Assembly (NCBI GenBank): GCA_035708205.1
Contig: DASSSY010000003.1
Span: 179,781-243,780 of the forward strand
Length of the DNA stretch: 64,000 bases
Reading direction: 5' to 3'
From: DASSSY01 sp035708205
GTDB lineage: Bacteria > Bacteroidota > Bacteroidia > Chitinophagales > Chitinophagaceae
The translations under genes and the position numbers were made by a program. Within the stretch, counting starts at the first letter, position 1; each line of letters opens with the position of its first letter. Below are positions 33,930 through 42,144 of the stretch, one piece after another. The notes beneath the pieces are model-generated. The model was not told where the DNA came from, did not search any database, and was given only the letters and a program-made list of their open reading frames with translations.

Positions 33930-34796
33930 ATGGGACTGAAAAAACTATTATTTTCCAGCATATTTTTCCGGTCCGCTATCAGAGATTTTGGCGGCCGAAC
34001 TGCCTATACAAAATCTAATAAGTCCTTTATTCCTTACTTTCAATATAAGATAGGCCCTTACCAAAGGGATTACCTTTTGTATTTTCCCAAACAGCCGTTT
34101 ACCCGGTTGTATGTGAATGAAATATTTAATAAGCTTTGCGAATATGACGGCTACGACATCATCAAATACCTTGAATTTCATTACGCCGCCTATGAAAACA
34201 AGCCCGATTTTTTGCGGTTTCTCCGTTATGAAATCTCTGGCCGTATGAGCCGGGTAAAAAACAGTTGGGCGCTGAAATTGCAATCCGCACTTGCCTGGGT
34301 TGAAGAAAGGCAGCAGGAATATAAAAGAGAACAAGAGGCAAGACTACAGGAAGAAATCCAATCCGGCATCCGGGAAATTGTAACCGGTCCGCCCACTATT
34401 TCTACCTCTGAAATGGACAACCAAATCAAGGCTTTTTCCAAAAAATTGAGCGGCCGTTTGGAGGAAATCATGGATACTACAGAGCAGAACATAAAAGAAT
34501 TGACAGGCTCTTTCCAAACTGGAAATATCAAGTTGAATAGCAGAAATGATGAAAATAAAATCATACAGTTGTTCATTTTTATTCAGGAATTGAAAACAGC
34601 CGGTTCCCAGCAACTATTTAAAAGCATTTCATCTACGGATATAGCCTACATTCTTCAACTGCATTTTGAAGCCTTTAAGGATAAGAGGTCTAATACCATC
34701 CAGAAGAAAATTAGCGAGCTAACCGAACAACTTCACACAACCAACAGCCAAAAAGTAAAAAATCTCGAAGCTGCTCTGCAAGAATTTTTCTCTTAA
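33930..34796 (+). CDS. Hypothetical island protein with coiled coil
   Basis: 288 residues without a recognised domain. The N-terminal third is aromatic- and basic-rich (YFQYKIGPYQRDYLLYFPKQ). A long charged helix (about 105-150, ERQQEYKREQEARLQEEIQ) predicts a coiled coil. The last 70 residues (ELKTAGSQQLFKSISSTDIAYIL) recall C-terminal regions of other mobile-element hypotheticals. It follows the toxin gene by 38 bp, so it may be a third member of that operon. No signal peptide or membrane helix is present. Confidence 0.55.
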   Translation: MGLKKLLFSSIFFRSAIRDFGGRTAYTKSNKSFIPYFQYKIGPYQRDYLLYFPKQPFTRLYVNEIFNKLCEYDGYDIIKYLEFHYAAYENKPDFLRFLRYEISGRMSRVKNSWALKLQSALAWVEERQQEYKREQEARLQEEIQSGIREIVTGPPTISTSEMDNQIKAFSKKLSGRLEEIMDTTEQNIKELTGSFQTGNIKLNSRNDENKIIQLFIFIQELKTAGSQQLFKSISSTDIAYILQLHFEAFKDKRSNTIQKKISELTEQLHTTNSQKVKNLEAALQEFFS

Positions 34797-34975
34797 CGGC
34801 TTCCCGGCCTGCATCAAATCCCCTCTATATTTCTCCTTTCAGTGCCTTTAATGCAGATTCTTTCCCTTTTACCACATTTAACCACCTGCAAGCCAATTCT
34901 CTAAAATCCATACCGCATCCATCATTGTTTTTATAGCCTGCTTAACCCACATTTGCTTCCATAAAACGATTTTTT

Positions 34976-35296
34976 ATGGATACGATGTTTATTCCGACAG
35001 AGAATGATTTTCGTCGGTGGATGAAAGAGGCCGTAAAGGAATTGCTGGACACCAATGCCGTAAAATCACCGCCGGATTCCAACCAAGAAGAAGAAATGCT
35101 CCTTTCACGGAAAGAGGTGGCCTGGATGTTTCATATTTCCCTCGTTACCCTCCATTCATGGATGAAACAGGGGCTGCCCCACCATAAACAAGGCGGACGC
35201 GTCTATTTTATTCGTTCCGAAGTGTTGGCCTATCTCAAACAGAAACAAGGCAACAAGGCTTCCTTTTCCGGTAAAAATCCCCTAAATCAACAGTAA
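34976..35296 (+). CDS. Helix-turn-helix (excisionase-like) protein
   Basis: 106 residues. Residues about 42-95 form a winged HTH_17/MerR-like domain: LLSRKEVAWMFHISLVTLHSWMKQG, then LPHHKQGGRVYFIRSEVLAYL. Such proteins in Bacteroidota mobile elements act as excisionases or regulators of mobilization genes. It lies 1 bp before the primase-like gene and heads a probable operon with it and the mob genes. The 180 bp upstream (34797-34975) shows no gene. Confidence 0.82.
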   Translation: MDTMFIPTENDFRRWMKEAVKELLDTNAVKSPPDSNQEEEMLLSRKEVAWMFHISLVTLHSWMKQGLPHHKQGGRVYFIRSEVLAYLKQKQGNKASFSGKNPLNQQ

Positions 35297-35297
35297 T

Positions 35298-36239
35298 ATG
35301 GCAATCCAAAAACTCACCTGTAAAGCTGCGAAGCAGATAGATTTGGTTGATTTTTTATCCCATTTGGGACATAGACCTGTACGAATCCGAAACTATGACT
35401 ACTGGTATTTGTCTCCGCTTAGAGAAGAAAAAACAGCTTCTTTTAAAGTAAACAGGAAGGCCAATGTATGGTTTGACCACGGCACCGGCAAAGGAGGCAA
35501 CCTGATTGACTTCGGTATTCAGTATTTCCAATGCGCGGTATCTGAATTGCTGAACCGGTTATCAGGGATGCAGCCCGGCAATATTTTTCCTTTTCACCAG
35601 CCATCACACACCAGGACAAATAAAACTCCCCTTTCTGCGGGTGAAAAAGAAAAGAACGGGGACAGCAAAATCGTGGTGCTGGAGCATCGCCCGTTGGCTG
35701 ATTTGTCGTTGCTGGATTACCTGAAAAGTCGGAGTATCCCCGTAGAAATCGCCGGGCGTTTTTGCCGGGAAGTAGATTTTTTGCTGTACGGGAAACAACA
35801 TACTGCCATCGGTTTTCAGAATCCTTCCGGCGGGTTTGAATTAAGAAACAGCTATTTTAAAGGCAGCAGTTCGCCGAAAGATGTTACTCTTATTGATAAC
35901 CGGACTGAACAGCTTGCCGTCTTTGAAGGCTTCTTTAATTTCCTTTCATTCCAGACTGTCAACCGGAATTTAAAGGGACAGATCAGCAGTTCTCTGGTCT
36001 TAAACTCGCTGGCTTTTTTTGAAAATAGCCGTCCGCTGATGGAAAAATATCAGCAGGTTTTCCTGTTGCTTGACAGGGGTAAAAGCGGGAAGACAGCTAC
36101 TCAAAAAGCATTGGATTGGGACACCGGCAAATACTTTGACCGGAGCGATTTTTACCGGCATTACGAGGATTTGAATGATTGGCTGGTAAGCCGTTCCCGA
36201 AGCCGAAGTCCCGCTTTAAAGGCAGGGAGGCATTTTTGA
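35298..36239 (+). CDS. TOPRIM / CHC2-like primase-family protein
   Basis: 313 residues. The N-terminal 90 residues have the CHC2 primase zinc-finger layout (YDYWYLSPLREEKTASFKVN ... WFDHGTGKGGNLIDF) but without its cysteines, so metal binding is probably lost. The C-terminal part is TOPRIM-like: LAVFEGFFNFLSF, SLVLNSLAFFENS and VFLLLDRGKSG, where the usual D-x-D is reduced to D-R-G. Such proteins are common in Bacteroidota mobilizable elements and may prime the transferred strand or have become accessory. It is followed by the probable oriT. Confidence 0.8.
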   Translation: MAIQKLTCKAAKQIDLVDFLSHLGHRPVRIRNYDYWYLSPLREEKTASFKVNRKANVWFDHGTGKGGNLIDFGIQYFQCAVSELLNRLSGMQPGNIFPFHQPSHTRTNKTPLSAGEKEKNGDSKIVVLEHRPLADLSLLDYLKSRSIPVEIAGRFCREVDFLLYGKQHTAIGFQNPSGGFELRNSYFKGSSSPKDVTLIDNRTEQLAVFEGFFNFLSFQTVNRNLKGQISSSLVLNSLAFFENSRPLMEKYQQVFLLLDRGKSGKTATQKALDWDTGKYFDRSDFYRHYEDLNDWLVSRSRSRSPALKAGRHF

Positions 36240-36257
36240 GCTTGGGGAGCCAGCTAT

Positions 36258-36344
36258 GTTTTGGTTATACCAAAACGGCCAGTTGCCTGCATCCCGCGGG
36301 TGCGGGATTTGGCATCAGGATTTTTCATCCCGTACCTGCGGGAT
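36258..36344. other. Candidate origin of transfer (oriT)
   Basis: Three inverted repeats in 87 bp between the primase-like gene and mobC: GTTTTGGT-TAT-ACCAAAAC (36258-36276), ATCCCGC-GGGT-GCGGGAT (36291-36308) and ATCCCG-TACCTG-CGGGAT (36327-36344). Position directly upstream of mobC/relaxase is typical for oriT in Bacteroides mobilizable elements. Confidence 0.55.
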
Positions 36345-36363
36345 TCAAAATGTAGGATTGAGC

Positions 36364-36771
36364 ATGACAGCCGAACAACAGACAGCATCTAAAACATCCA
36401 CCCGGAAACGGGGTGGACGGCCGCCGAAAGCAGTCAGGAAAGACCAGCTTTTGGCGTTCAAATGCAGCCTGCTGGAACGAAAAATGATTGAAACCAAAGC
36501 CAAAAATGCCCAACTGTCTGTATCGGAATATGTCAGGGAGATGGCGCTCAATGGCAAAATAAGTTTGGGAAACAGAACCCTCCCGAAAGAGATTTTACGC
36601 TTTAAGGCTACCCTCAATCATCTTGCCGCCAACCTGAACCAAGTCGCTAAAAAACGAAATCGCTATGACGTTTTGAGCTTTATAGAGCGGGCAGAATTGA
36701 AAGTACAGTCCGAGGAAATAAAAGCATTAGCAAAGCAGATAAAGCAAGTTTTAAACACTAAACCCGAATGA
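36364..36771 (+). CDS. mobC: MobC-family relaxosome accessory protein
   Basis: 135 residues from the ATG at 36364; the longer open frame from 36256 would run through the hairpins and is unlikely. A basic N-terminus with KRGGRPPKAVRKDQLLAFKCS leads into a ribbon-helix-helix-like region (LSVSEYVREMALNGKI) and the MobC hallmark LRFKATLNHLAANLNQVAKKRN. It helps the relaxase open the oriT strands. Its stop overlaps the relaxase start by 4 bp. Confidence 0.87.
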   Translation: MTAEQQTASKTSTRKRGGRPPKAVRKDQLLAFKCSLLERKMIETKAKNAQLSVSEYVREMALNGKISLGNRTLPKEILRFKATLNHLAANLNQVAKKRNRYDVLSFIERAELKVQSEEIKALAKQIKQVLNTKPE

Positions 36772-37778
36772 TTGGTAAAGTATCCATAGGAAAATCCCTG
36801 TTCCATTGCCTTAGTTACTGCCTCGAAGACAAGCGGAAACTATCGGCAGAGGAGAAAGAGAAACTGTCCGAGGGTGACGGCGTCCAGCACCTGAACCGGG
36901 CGGAAGTGCTGACCTACAATCTCTGTTACGGCGATAAAAAAGAGCTGGCCGACCAGTTCCGGGAAGTGCGAAAGTTAAGCCGCCGGACTGAAAAACCGGC
37001 TTTGCACCTTACCCTGCGGCTGGCTCCGGGGGAAAGCCTGAGCCGGGCCGAACTTACCGAAATAGGCCGGAAATGTGCAGAAGAATTTGGCGTTTCCGAC
37101 CACCAATATGTTTGTATTCTCCATAAGGATACTAAGGAACAACACATTCATTTGGTCGCTAACCGGGTCGGATTTGACGGCAAAGCGGCTAAGGACGGTA
37201 ACAATTACCGGCGCATGGCCGCCCTTTGCAGGCGGCTGGAAAAGGAGTATAATTTAAAACAGGTGTTAAGCCCAAAGGCCTTTCTTTCTCCCGAAGAAAG
37301 GCGGCTGCCCAGGCGCGACCAAAGAAAGGAAAAGCTAAGGAACGACATCCGGGACACTTTGGAAAAGGTAAAAGACTATCCGGCCTTTGAAAGAGCGATG
37401 AAAAGCCTCGGCTACCAGGTGCTGAAAGGCAGGGGCATTGCCTTTATTGATGATAAAAAAGTGAGGACTAAGGGCAGCGAAGTGGGCTTTTCACTGATGA
37501 AAATTGAGAAGATTCTCCGTCTCAAAGCTGAAATATCAGCTAAAGAAAAGATTTATGAAGCACGGGAAAAATGGAAAGATACCCCAAGGCCTGATTCAAT
37601 AAATCGGATAATATCTCACGACGACCGGCAGGGAATGCCCTTTGCACTTGTGGCATTAGAAGCGCTTAAAGATACCCTGGACTTTCTTTTAAGCCCGCCG
37701 CAAGGAGAGGAATACAACGCTCCCCCGCTGACCCCACGCAAAAAAAAGAAACGGAAAAAGCCGCAACAGCATTTATAA
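36768..37778 (+). CDS. MobA/BmgA-like relaxase
   Basis: 336 residues, relaxase/mobilization nuclease family (PF03432). The His-triad motif III is HKDTKEQHIHLVANRV (about 125-140). The candidate catalytic Tyr is in the N-terminal CLSYCLEDK. A basic C-terminal tail (PRKKKKRKKPQQHL) probably aids DNA binding. It nicks oriT and pilots the strand through a helper conjugation system. It is coupled to mobC and followed 32 bp later by a small membrane protein. Confidence 0.9.
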   Translation: MIGKVSIGKSLFHCLSYCLEDKRKLSAEEKEKLSEGDGVQHLNRAEVLTYNLCYGDKKELADQFREVRKLSRRTEKPALHLTLRLAPGESLSRAELTEIGRKCAEEFGVSDHQYVCILHKDTKEQHIHLVANRVGFDGKAAKDGNNYRRMAALCRRLEKEYNLKQVLSPKAFLSPEERRLPRRDQRKEKLRNDIRDTLEKVKDYPAFERAMKSLGYQVLKGRGIAFIDDKKVRTKGSEVGFSLMKIEKILRLKAEISAKEKIYEAREKWKDTPRPDSINRIISHDDRQGMPFALVALEALKDTLDFLLSPPQGEEYNAPPLTPRKKKKRKKPQQHL

Positions 37779-37810
37779 ATATCCCCATACACCCGTCAAT
37801 AATTTAAACG

Positions 37811-38359
37811 ATGAGCGCAGAAAAAAATAACATCTTTGAAAGTGAAGGCATGAAAATGTTACTGGAAGAACTTACCGGCGAACTGCAAACCAATAATAAA
37901 ACGCTTGACGATCTGGTAAAAAACATCAATCAATTGAGCGGTAAAGTAACACAAGTAGAAGAAAAACTGGCTAAACCGCAGCCGGTACAGGTAACCGTAA
38001 ATACAGACCGGGTCCAAAAAGTGGTAAACGACGGGATTGCAACCATGAAAGTTTTAGCAGCAGCCAAACCGCGCGCCCTGGTGCGAAAAGTTCAGATATT
38101 GCTCTTTCCCGAACGGGATGCCAAAGTGTTTTATAAAGTTGTTTTCGGGCGCTGGTTTCTCATGCTGATGATCATGTTCAGTCTTTCTTGTCTGTATAGG
38201 TTTGGTATCCATTGGAATGACAATCGTAAGGAAGTCAAACAATACCAGTTGAAGAATAATAAAATTAAAAAGGCATGGAATTATCTCTATCTTAAAGAAG
38301 GAAAAGCAATAAAGCGATTAATGGACAGCGCCTATATTAAAAGCGGGCAGATTAACTAA
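37811..38359 (+). CDS. Membrane-anchored mobilization-associated protein
   Basis: 182 residues. A coiled coil covers roughly residues 15-56 (LLEELTGELQTNNKTLDDLVKNIN), then a Pro-Val-rich linker, and a single transmembrane helix at about 112-129 (GRWFLMLMIMFSLSCLYRF). The C-terminal 50 residues are basic. Similar proteins follow relaxase genes in Bacteroidota mobile elements and may dock the relaxosome to the membrane; this is inference from position. Its stop is 34 bp from the convergent P-type ATPase. Confidence 0.65.
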   Translation: MSAEKNNIFESEGMKMLLEELTGELQTNNKTLDDLVKNINQLSGKVTQVEEKLAKPQPVQVTVNTDRVQKVVNDGIATMKVLAAAKPRALVRKVQILLFPERDAKVFYKVVFGRWFLMLMIMFSLSCLYRFGIHWNDNRKEVKQYQLKNNKIKKAWNYLYLKEGKAIKRLMDSAYIKSGQIN

Positions 38360-38392
38360 CATGGATTTCAACATTCAGAATTTGAACTTAAT

Positions 38393-40399
38393 TTAAACGG
38401 TTTTAATTTTTTGTATTCTTACTGCATTTAGAATTGCCAGCAAAGCCACCCCTACATCTGCAAATACGGCCTCCCAAAGTGTAGCAATACCACCAGCGCC
38501 TAATATCAGCACAATTATTTTAACTCCCATTGCAAGGATAATATTCTGCCATACAATATTGCGGGTGATCTTTCCTATTTTTATAGCAGAAACTATTTTA
38601 TGAGGCTGGTCATTTTGAATAACAATATCGGCGGTTTCTATAGCGGCATCGCTTCCTAACCCGCCCATTGCAATTCCTGCATCTGCCAAGGCAATCACAG
38701 GTGCATCATTCACTCCATCGCCTGCAAAGGCAATTGTATATTGTTTGTCTTTAAGTGCCTGGACTTGTTCTGCTTTCCCTTCGGGTAATAAGTCTCCCCA
38801 TGCCTCATCTATATCCAAGTTTTTAGCTACTTTTTCCGTCACGATTCGCTTATCGCCCGAAAGCATGATCGTCTTTATGCGAAGCGCATGCAGCGCCGCA
38901 ATAGTTTGACCGGCATCCTCTTTAATCTCGTCTGCAATAGTAATGTAACCGACATATTGACCATCCACTGCTACTGCAACAACGGTATCAGGGATACTAT
39001 CTATTGCGGCGTCATAATCGACGTCGAATCTCTTTAACAGTTTAGCATTACCAACCATTACATCAAAGCCATCCACCTTTCCCTTTAGCCCATGTCCAGC
39101 TAATTCTTGCACATCTTCAACTTTTATACGTTTTGCAGTTTCTCCTGCATATTCTGCAATGGCTAAAGCCACGGGATGAGTGGAGTTGCTTTCTAAGGCT
39201 GCTGCAAGCTTGACCAAAAGCTCCTTATCAAAATCTTTGACAACTACCTTTTGTACTTTAAAGACCCCTTTAGTGAGCGTACCAGTTTTATCCATTACGA
39301 TGACATTGACTCTGGTCATCAGATCGAGAAAATTAGACCCTTTGAAAAGAATCCCGTTCTTTGAAGCTAATCCAATGCCACCGAAATAGCCTAATGGAAT
39401 AGAGATAACCAAAGCGCAGGGACAAGAAATCACTAAAAAGACCAATGCCCGGTATAACCAATCCTGAAAGACATAATCATTCACAAAAAGCCAGGGCACA
39501 AGGCAAACGCCTATCGCCAAGAATACCACGGCAGGAGTATATATTTTCGCAAATTTTGAAATAAATAATTGCGTTTTTGATTTTCGGGCTGTTGCTTCCT
39601 GCACCATCTGCAGGATCTTTGATAATTTACTATCCTTGAAAAGTGAAGTAACTTTTATGACTGCTACTGTATTCAGATTAATCATACCGGCAAATACTTT
39701 TTCTCCCCGGTATTTGTGATCCGGTTTACTTTCGCCTGTCAGCGCTGCGGTATTGAAAGAGGCACTTTCAGATAACAATTCTCCATCCAGAGCAACCTTT
39801 TCTCCCGGCTTTACCTTGATGGTATCGGCTATCCGTACTTCAGACGGGTGAATACTCTGTAGATATCCATTCCGCATTATCGATACTGTATTAGGACGTA
39901 TGTCCAATAAGGCTTTTATATTGTTTTTTGCTTTCCCAACGGCAGCATCCTGAAATAATTCGCCAATAGTATAGAATAGCATAACAGCCACTCCTTCGGG
40001 ATACTGCCCAATAGCAAATGCGCCTATCGTGGCAGTACTCATCAAGAAAAATTCAGTGAAAATATCTCCCTTGCTGATTGATACCACTCCTTTTTTCATC
40101 ACCGGCAGGCCAACAGGAAGGTAAGCCACTATATACCATGCTATTCTTATAGCTCCTCTGAAAAAGTCTGGATGCGCATAATGATCAGCTATCAACCCCG
40201 CGGTTAAAAGTATTATACTAACAAAAGGAGGCAGGTATTCCTTTTTTAAAAGGAATATTGCACTTCGCTTTTCCGGGTAATAATTGTGAGGTAGATCTTC
40301 CCTTACAGCTTCGGCATTAGTAAATGCTTCATTATCAGAGGTGCAACATGCGCATGTATTCGCTTCTTTACGGAAGCCAGATTTTCTTTCCTGTATCAT
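38393..40399 (-). CDS. zntA: Zn/Cd/Pb-exporting P1B-2 type ATPase
   Basis: 668 residues. There is no HMA domain; the short N-terminus instead has a cysteine cluster (TCACCTSDN, about residues 15-23). Core motifs are TGESKPD, CPC in ISCPCALVI (near 323), DKTGTLTKG (near 369), HP in NSTHPVALA, and GDGVNDAP. The last membrane segments have the Lys in MGVKIIVLILG and the Asp in FADVGVALLAILNAVR, which mark the zinc/cadmium/lead group. It pumps these ions to the periplasm. It lies downstream of a Fur-family regulator on the same strand and is separated from it by 69 bp. Confidence 0.92.
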   Translation of the reverse strand: MIQERKSGFRKEANTCACCTSDNEAFTNAEAVREDLPHNYYPEKRSAIFLLKKEYLPPFVSIILLTAGLIADHYAHPDFFRGAIRIAWYIVAYLPVGLPVMKKGVVSISKGDIFTEFFLMSTATIGAFAIGQYPEGVAVMLFYTIGELFQDAAVGKAKNNIKALLDIRPNTVSIMRNGYLQSIHPSEVRIADTIKVKPGEKVALDGELLSESASFNTAALTGESKPDHKYRGEKVFAGMINLNTVAVIKVTSLFKDSKLSKILQMVQEATARKSKTQLFISKFAKIYTPAVVFLAIGVCLVPWLFVNDYVFQDWLYRALVFLVISCPCALVISIPLGYFGGIGLASKNGILFKGSNFLDLMTRVNVIVMDKTGTLTKGVFKVQKVVVKDFDKELLVKLAAALESNSTHPVALAIAEYAGETAKRIKVEDVQELAGHGLKGKVDGFDVMVGNAKLLKRFDVDYDAAIDSIPDTVVAVAVDGQYVGYITIADEIKEDAGQTIAALHALRIKTIMLSGDKRIVTEKVAKNLDIDEAWGDLLPEGKAEQVQALKDKQYTIAFAGDGVNDAPVIALADAGIAMGGLGSDAAIETADIVIQNDQPHKIVSAIKIGKITRNIVWQNIILAMGVKIIVLILGAGGIATLWEAVFADVGVALLAILNAVRIQKIKTV

Positions 40400-40468
40400 C
40401 TCAATATTTTTCAGCGATTAATACAGGAACAAAATTAGGGATAGAGGTATGCAATCCGATTGCATTTT

Positions 40469-40882
40469 TCAGCTTTTACAACGCGGGCAAACACCCGAGG
40501 CTATGAAACTTATTTCGTCCACCCGAAACCCGGCGGGGAAAAGGGGCAGCCGAACGGCATCGGGGAGGCAAAAGGTTTCATGGCAGGCTTTGCATTTGAA
40601 GTGTGCATGCATGTCGTTGTGGTGGCTTTCATCGCAATCTTCAAAGCATACAGCATACTTGGCTTCATCGCTGCCATCGATGATTTTATGTACCACCCCG
40701 TTTTCTTCAAAAGTCTTGAGGGTGCGGTAAATAGTAACCCGATCAGCATGGTCAAAAGCGTCTTCTAAAGCGCTCAAACCGCTGGCTGCGGGTTGCTCTT
40801 GCAGGTATTCCAGTATGAGTAGCCTCATGGCAGTTGGACGAATGCCCTTTTGAGCAAGTATATTTTCCGCATTCTTCATCAT
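40469..40882 (-). CDS. Fur-family metalloregulator (Zur-like)
   Basis: 137 residues from the ATG at 40882; the frame is open 20 codons further but MMKNAENILAQKGIRPTAMRLLIL is the Fur N-terminus. Winged helix with RVTIYRTLKTFEENGVVHKI. The regulatory part is HHNDMHAHFKCKACHETFCL, and a C-terminal CPRC completes a CxxC...CxxC structural zinc site. Zur, PerR and Fur cannot be told apart with certainty, but its place inside a Zn/Cd/Co efflux block favours zinc. It probably controls the adjacent ATPase and transporter genes. Confidence 0.87.
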   Translation of the reverse strand: MMKNAENILAQKGIRPTAMRLLILEYLQEQPAASGLSALEDAFDHADRVTIYRTLKTFEENGVVHKIIDGSDEAKYAVCFEDCDESHHNDMHAHFKCKACHETFCLPDAVRLPLFPAGFRVDEISFIASGVCPRCKS

Positions 40883-41053
40883 ATCATCCTTTGTCCTATA
40901 CAAAATTAAGCCAAAAAGCAAGTTTTGCCAAAAACAGCACAACTTTACATATTATAGGAAATAAGGCTCAGCCAAGTATTGAGAACCTCAAAACAGCACA
41001 TTTTAATTACCAATCCCATCTGTTCCATATTAGTGTACCTTGCTGATATCTAT

Positions 41054-41935
41054 TTAGAAAGGAAGCTCCTTCTTTTCATTATCTTTGCCTTCGAGCTGAA
41101 TAGTAGCATGGGAAATTTCAAAATCCCTATAAACCATTTCTGAAATCCTATTTAACATCGATCGGTAATTTGCAACATCGTCAATGATTACATGGGTTGT
41201 AAGTATATTTATGCCTGATGTAAGCGTCCAGACGTGCAAATCGTGAATATTTATAACACCAGGTAGTCGAGTAATAGCACTTTCCAAATCAGCGACATTC
41301 ACATCAGCAGGAACTCCCTGAAGCAATATTCCTACCGCATTTTTCAATAAGTTCCAGGTACGCGGTAAGATAAACAATCCAATAGCTGCTGATAAAATCG
41401 GGTCTGCGTAATACCAACCGGTAGTTAGCATAATAACGCCCGCTGCTATTACACCAAGCGATGTAAGCATATCAGACAGTACCTCAAAATAAGCGCCTTT
41501 CATATTCAAACTCTCCTTTGAGCCGCTGTGAAGAATGAACATTCCGGCAAGATTTACAACCAAGCCAATGACAGCGATGATCATCATCTCTTTTCCGGCT
41601 ACTTTTGGCGGATCTTTAAATCTTTCCCAAGCTTCATATAAAATGTAAAATGAAATAAAAAACAGAACTATTGCGTTCGCCGTTGCAGCCAGTATTTCAG
41701 CTCTGTAATATCCATAAGTACGTTGTTTGGTCGGAGAACGTTGTGCCATATGAATAGCAATCAACGCGAATGCCAACCCTCCGATATCGGTAAGCATGTG
41801 CCCTGCATCTGCCAGCAAGGCAAGGCTATGCGTAAAGATGCCACCAAACACTTCCGCAAGGAGGTAGATGCTGGTTAGACCTAATACCAGTTTTAATTTT
41901 CCTTTATTTTGAAATGCTGCTGAAGAGGATTGCAT
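41054..41935 (-). CDS. czcD: Cation diffusion facilitator (CzcD-like)
   Basis: 293 residues, six transmembrane helices and a C-terminal cytosolic domain. The first metal-site motif is LLADAGHMLTDIGG (H-x3-D in helix 2). The helix 5 motif reads AYFEVLSDMLTSLG, with Glu in place of the usual His, as in some CDF subgroups. The C-terminus has NIHDLHVWTLTSGINILTTHV and ends SHATIQLEGKDNEKKELPF. It exchanges cytosolic Zn2+, Cd2+ or Co2+ for protons, feeding the periplasmic Czc pump. It is separated from czcB by 209 bp that contain a folded element. Confidence 0.9.
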   Translation of the reverse strand: MQSSSAAFQNKGKLKLVLGLTSIYLLAEVFGGIFTHSLALLADAGHMLTDIGGLAFALIAIHMAQRSPTKQRTYGYYRAEILAATANAIVLFFISFYILYEAWERFKDPPKVAGKEMMIIAVIGLVVNLAGMFILHSGSKESLNMKGAYFEVLSDMLTSLGVIAAGVIMLTTGWYYADPILSAAIGLFILPRTWNLLKNAVGILLQGVPADVNVADLESAITRLPGVINIHDLHVWTLTSGINILTTHVIIDDVANYRSMLNRISEMVYRDFEISHATIQLEGKDNEKKELPF

Positions 41936-41982
41936 AAGATATTCTGGTTTTTGAATAATAGTATAGAATAAGATTTAACTAC

Positions 41983-42095
41983 ATCAGGCTGGAGTTCTAC
42001 TGCCTCTACAGAAAGTACTGCACTGGTTGAAAATGCAGGATAAAGCTGTAAGTGGCAGTAGGTGGCTTACCAGTAAGCCTGTAACTCCACCTGAT
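41983..42095 (-). ncRNA. Structured 113-nt element between czcB and czcD
   Basis: A closed three-way-junction fold can be drawn on either strand. The outer stem is 13 bp with one bulge (41983-41996 with 42083-42095). One arm is GGCTTA/TAAGCC with a 4-nt loop (42064-42079). The longer arm is 8 bp CTACTGCC/GGCAGTAG (41997-42004 with 42054-42061), continued by TACAG/CTGTA and CTGCA/TGCAG. There is no U run, so it is not a simple terminator. It could be a regulatory RNA, a processing site or a palindromic mobile relic. It does not match the NiCo (czcD) riboswitch consensus as I know it. Confidence 0.5.
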
Positions 42096-42144
42096 ATATG
42101 GTAGCCACCGAAGTTGTGACAAGAACATGGCTGTTTCTCTGTTT

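Noticed and set aside
36256..36363. Longer N-terminus of MobC starting at 36256
   Set aside because: The extra 36 residues are translated hairpin sequence with no similarity to MobC proteins; the start at 36364 gives the normal N-terminus.
41983..42095. NiCo (czcD) riboswitch
   Set aside because: Position before a CDF gene is suggestive, but the pairing pattern is a three-way junction and the conserved purine-rich linkers of that riboswitch are not seen.
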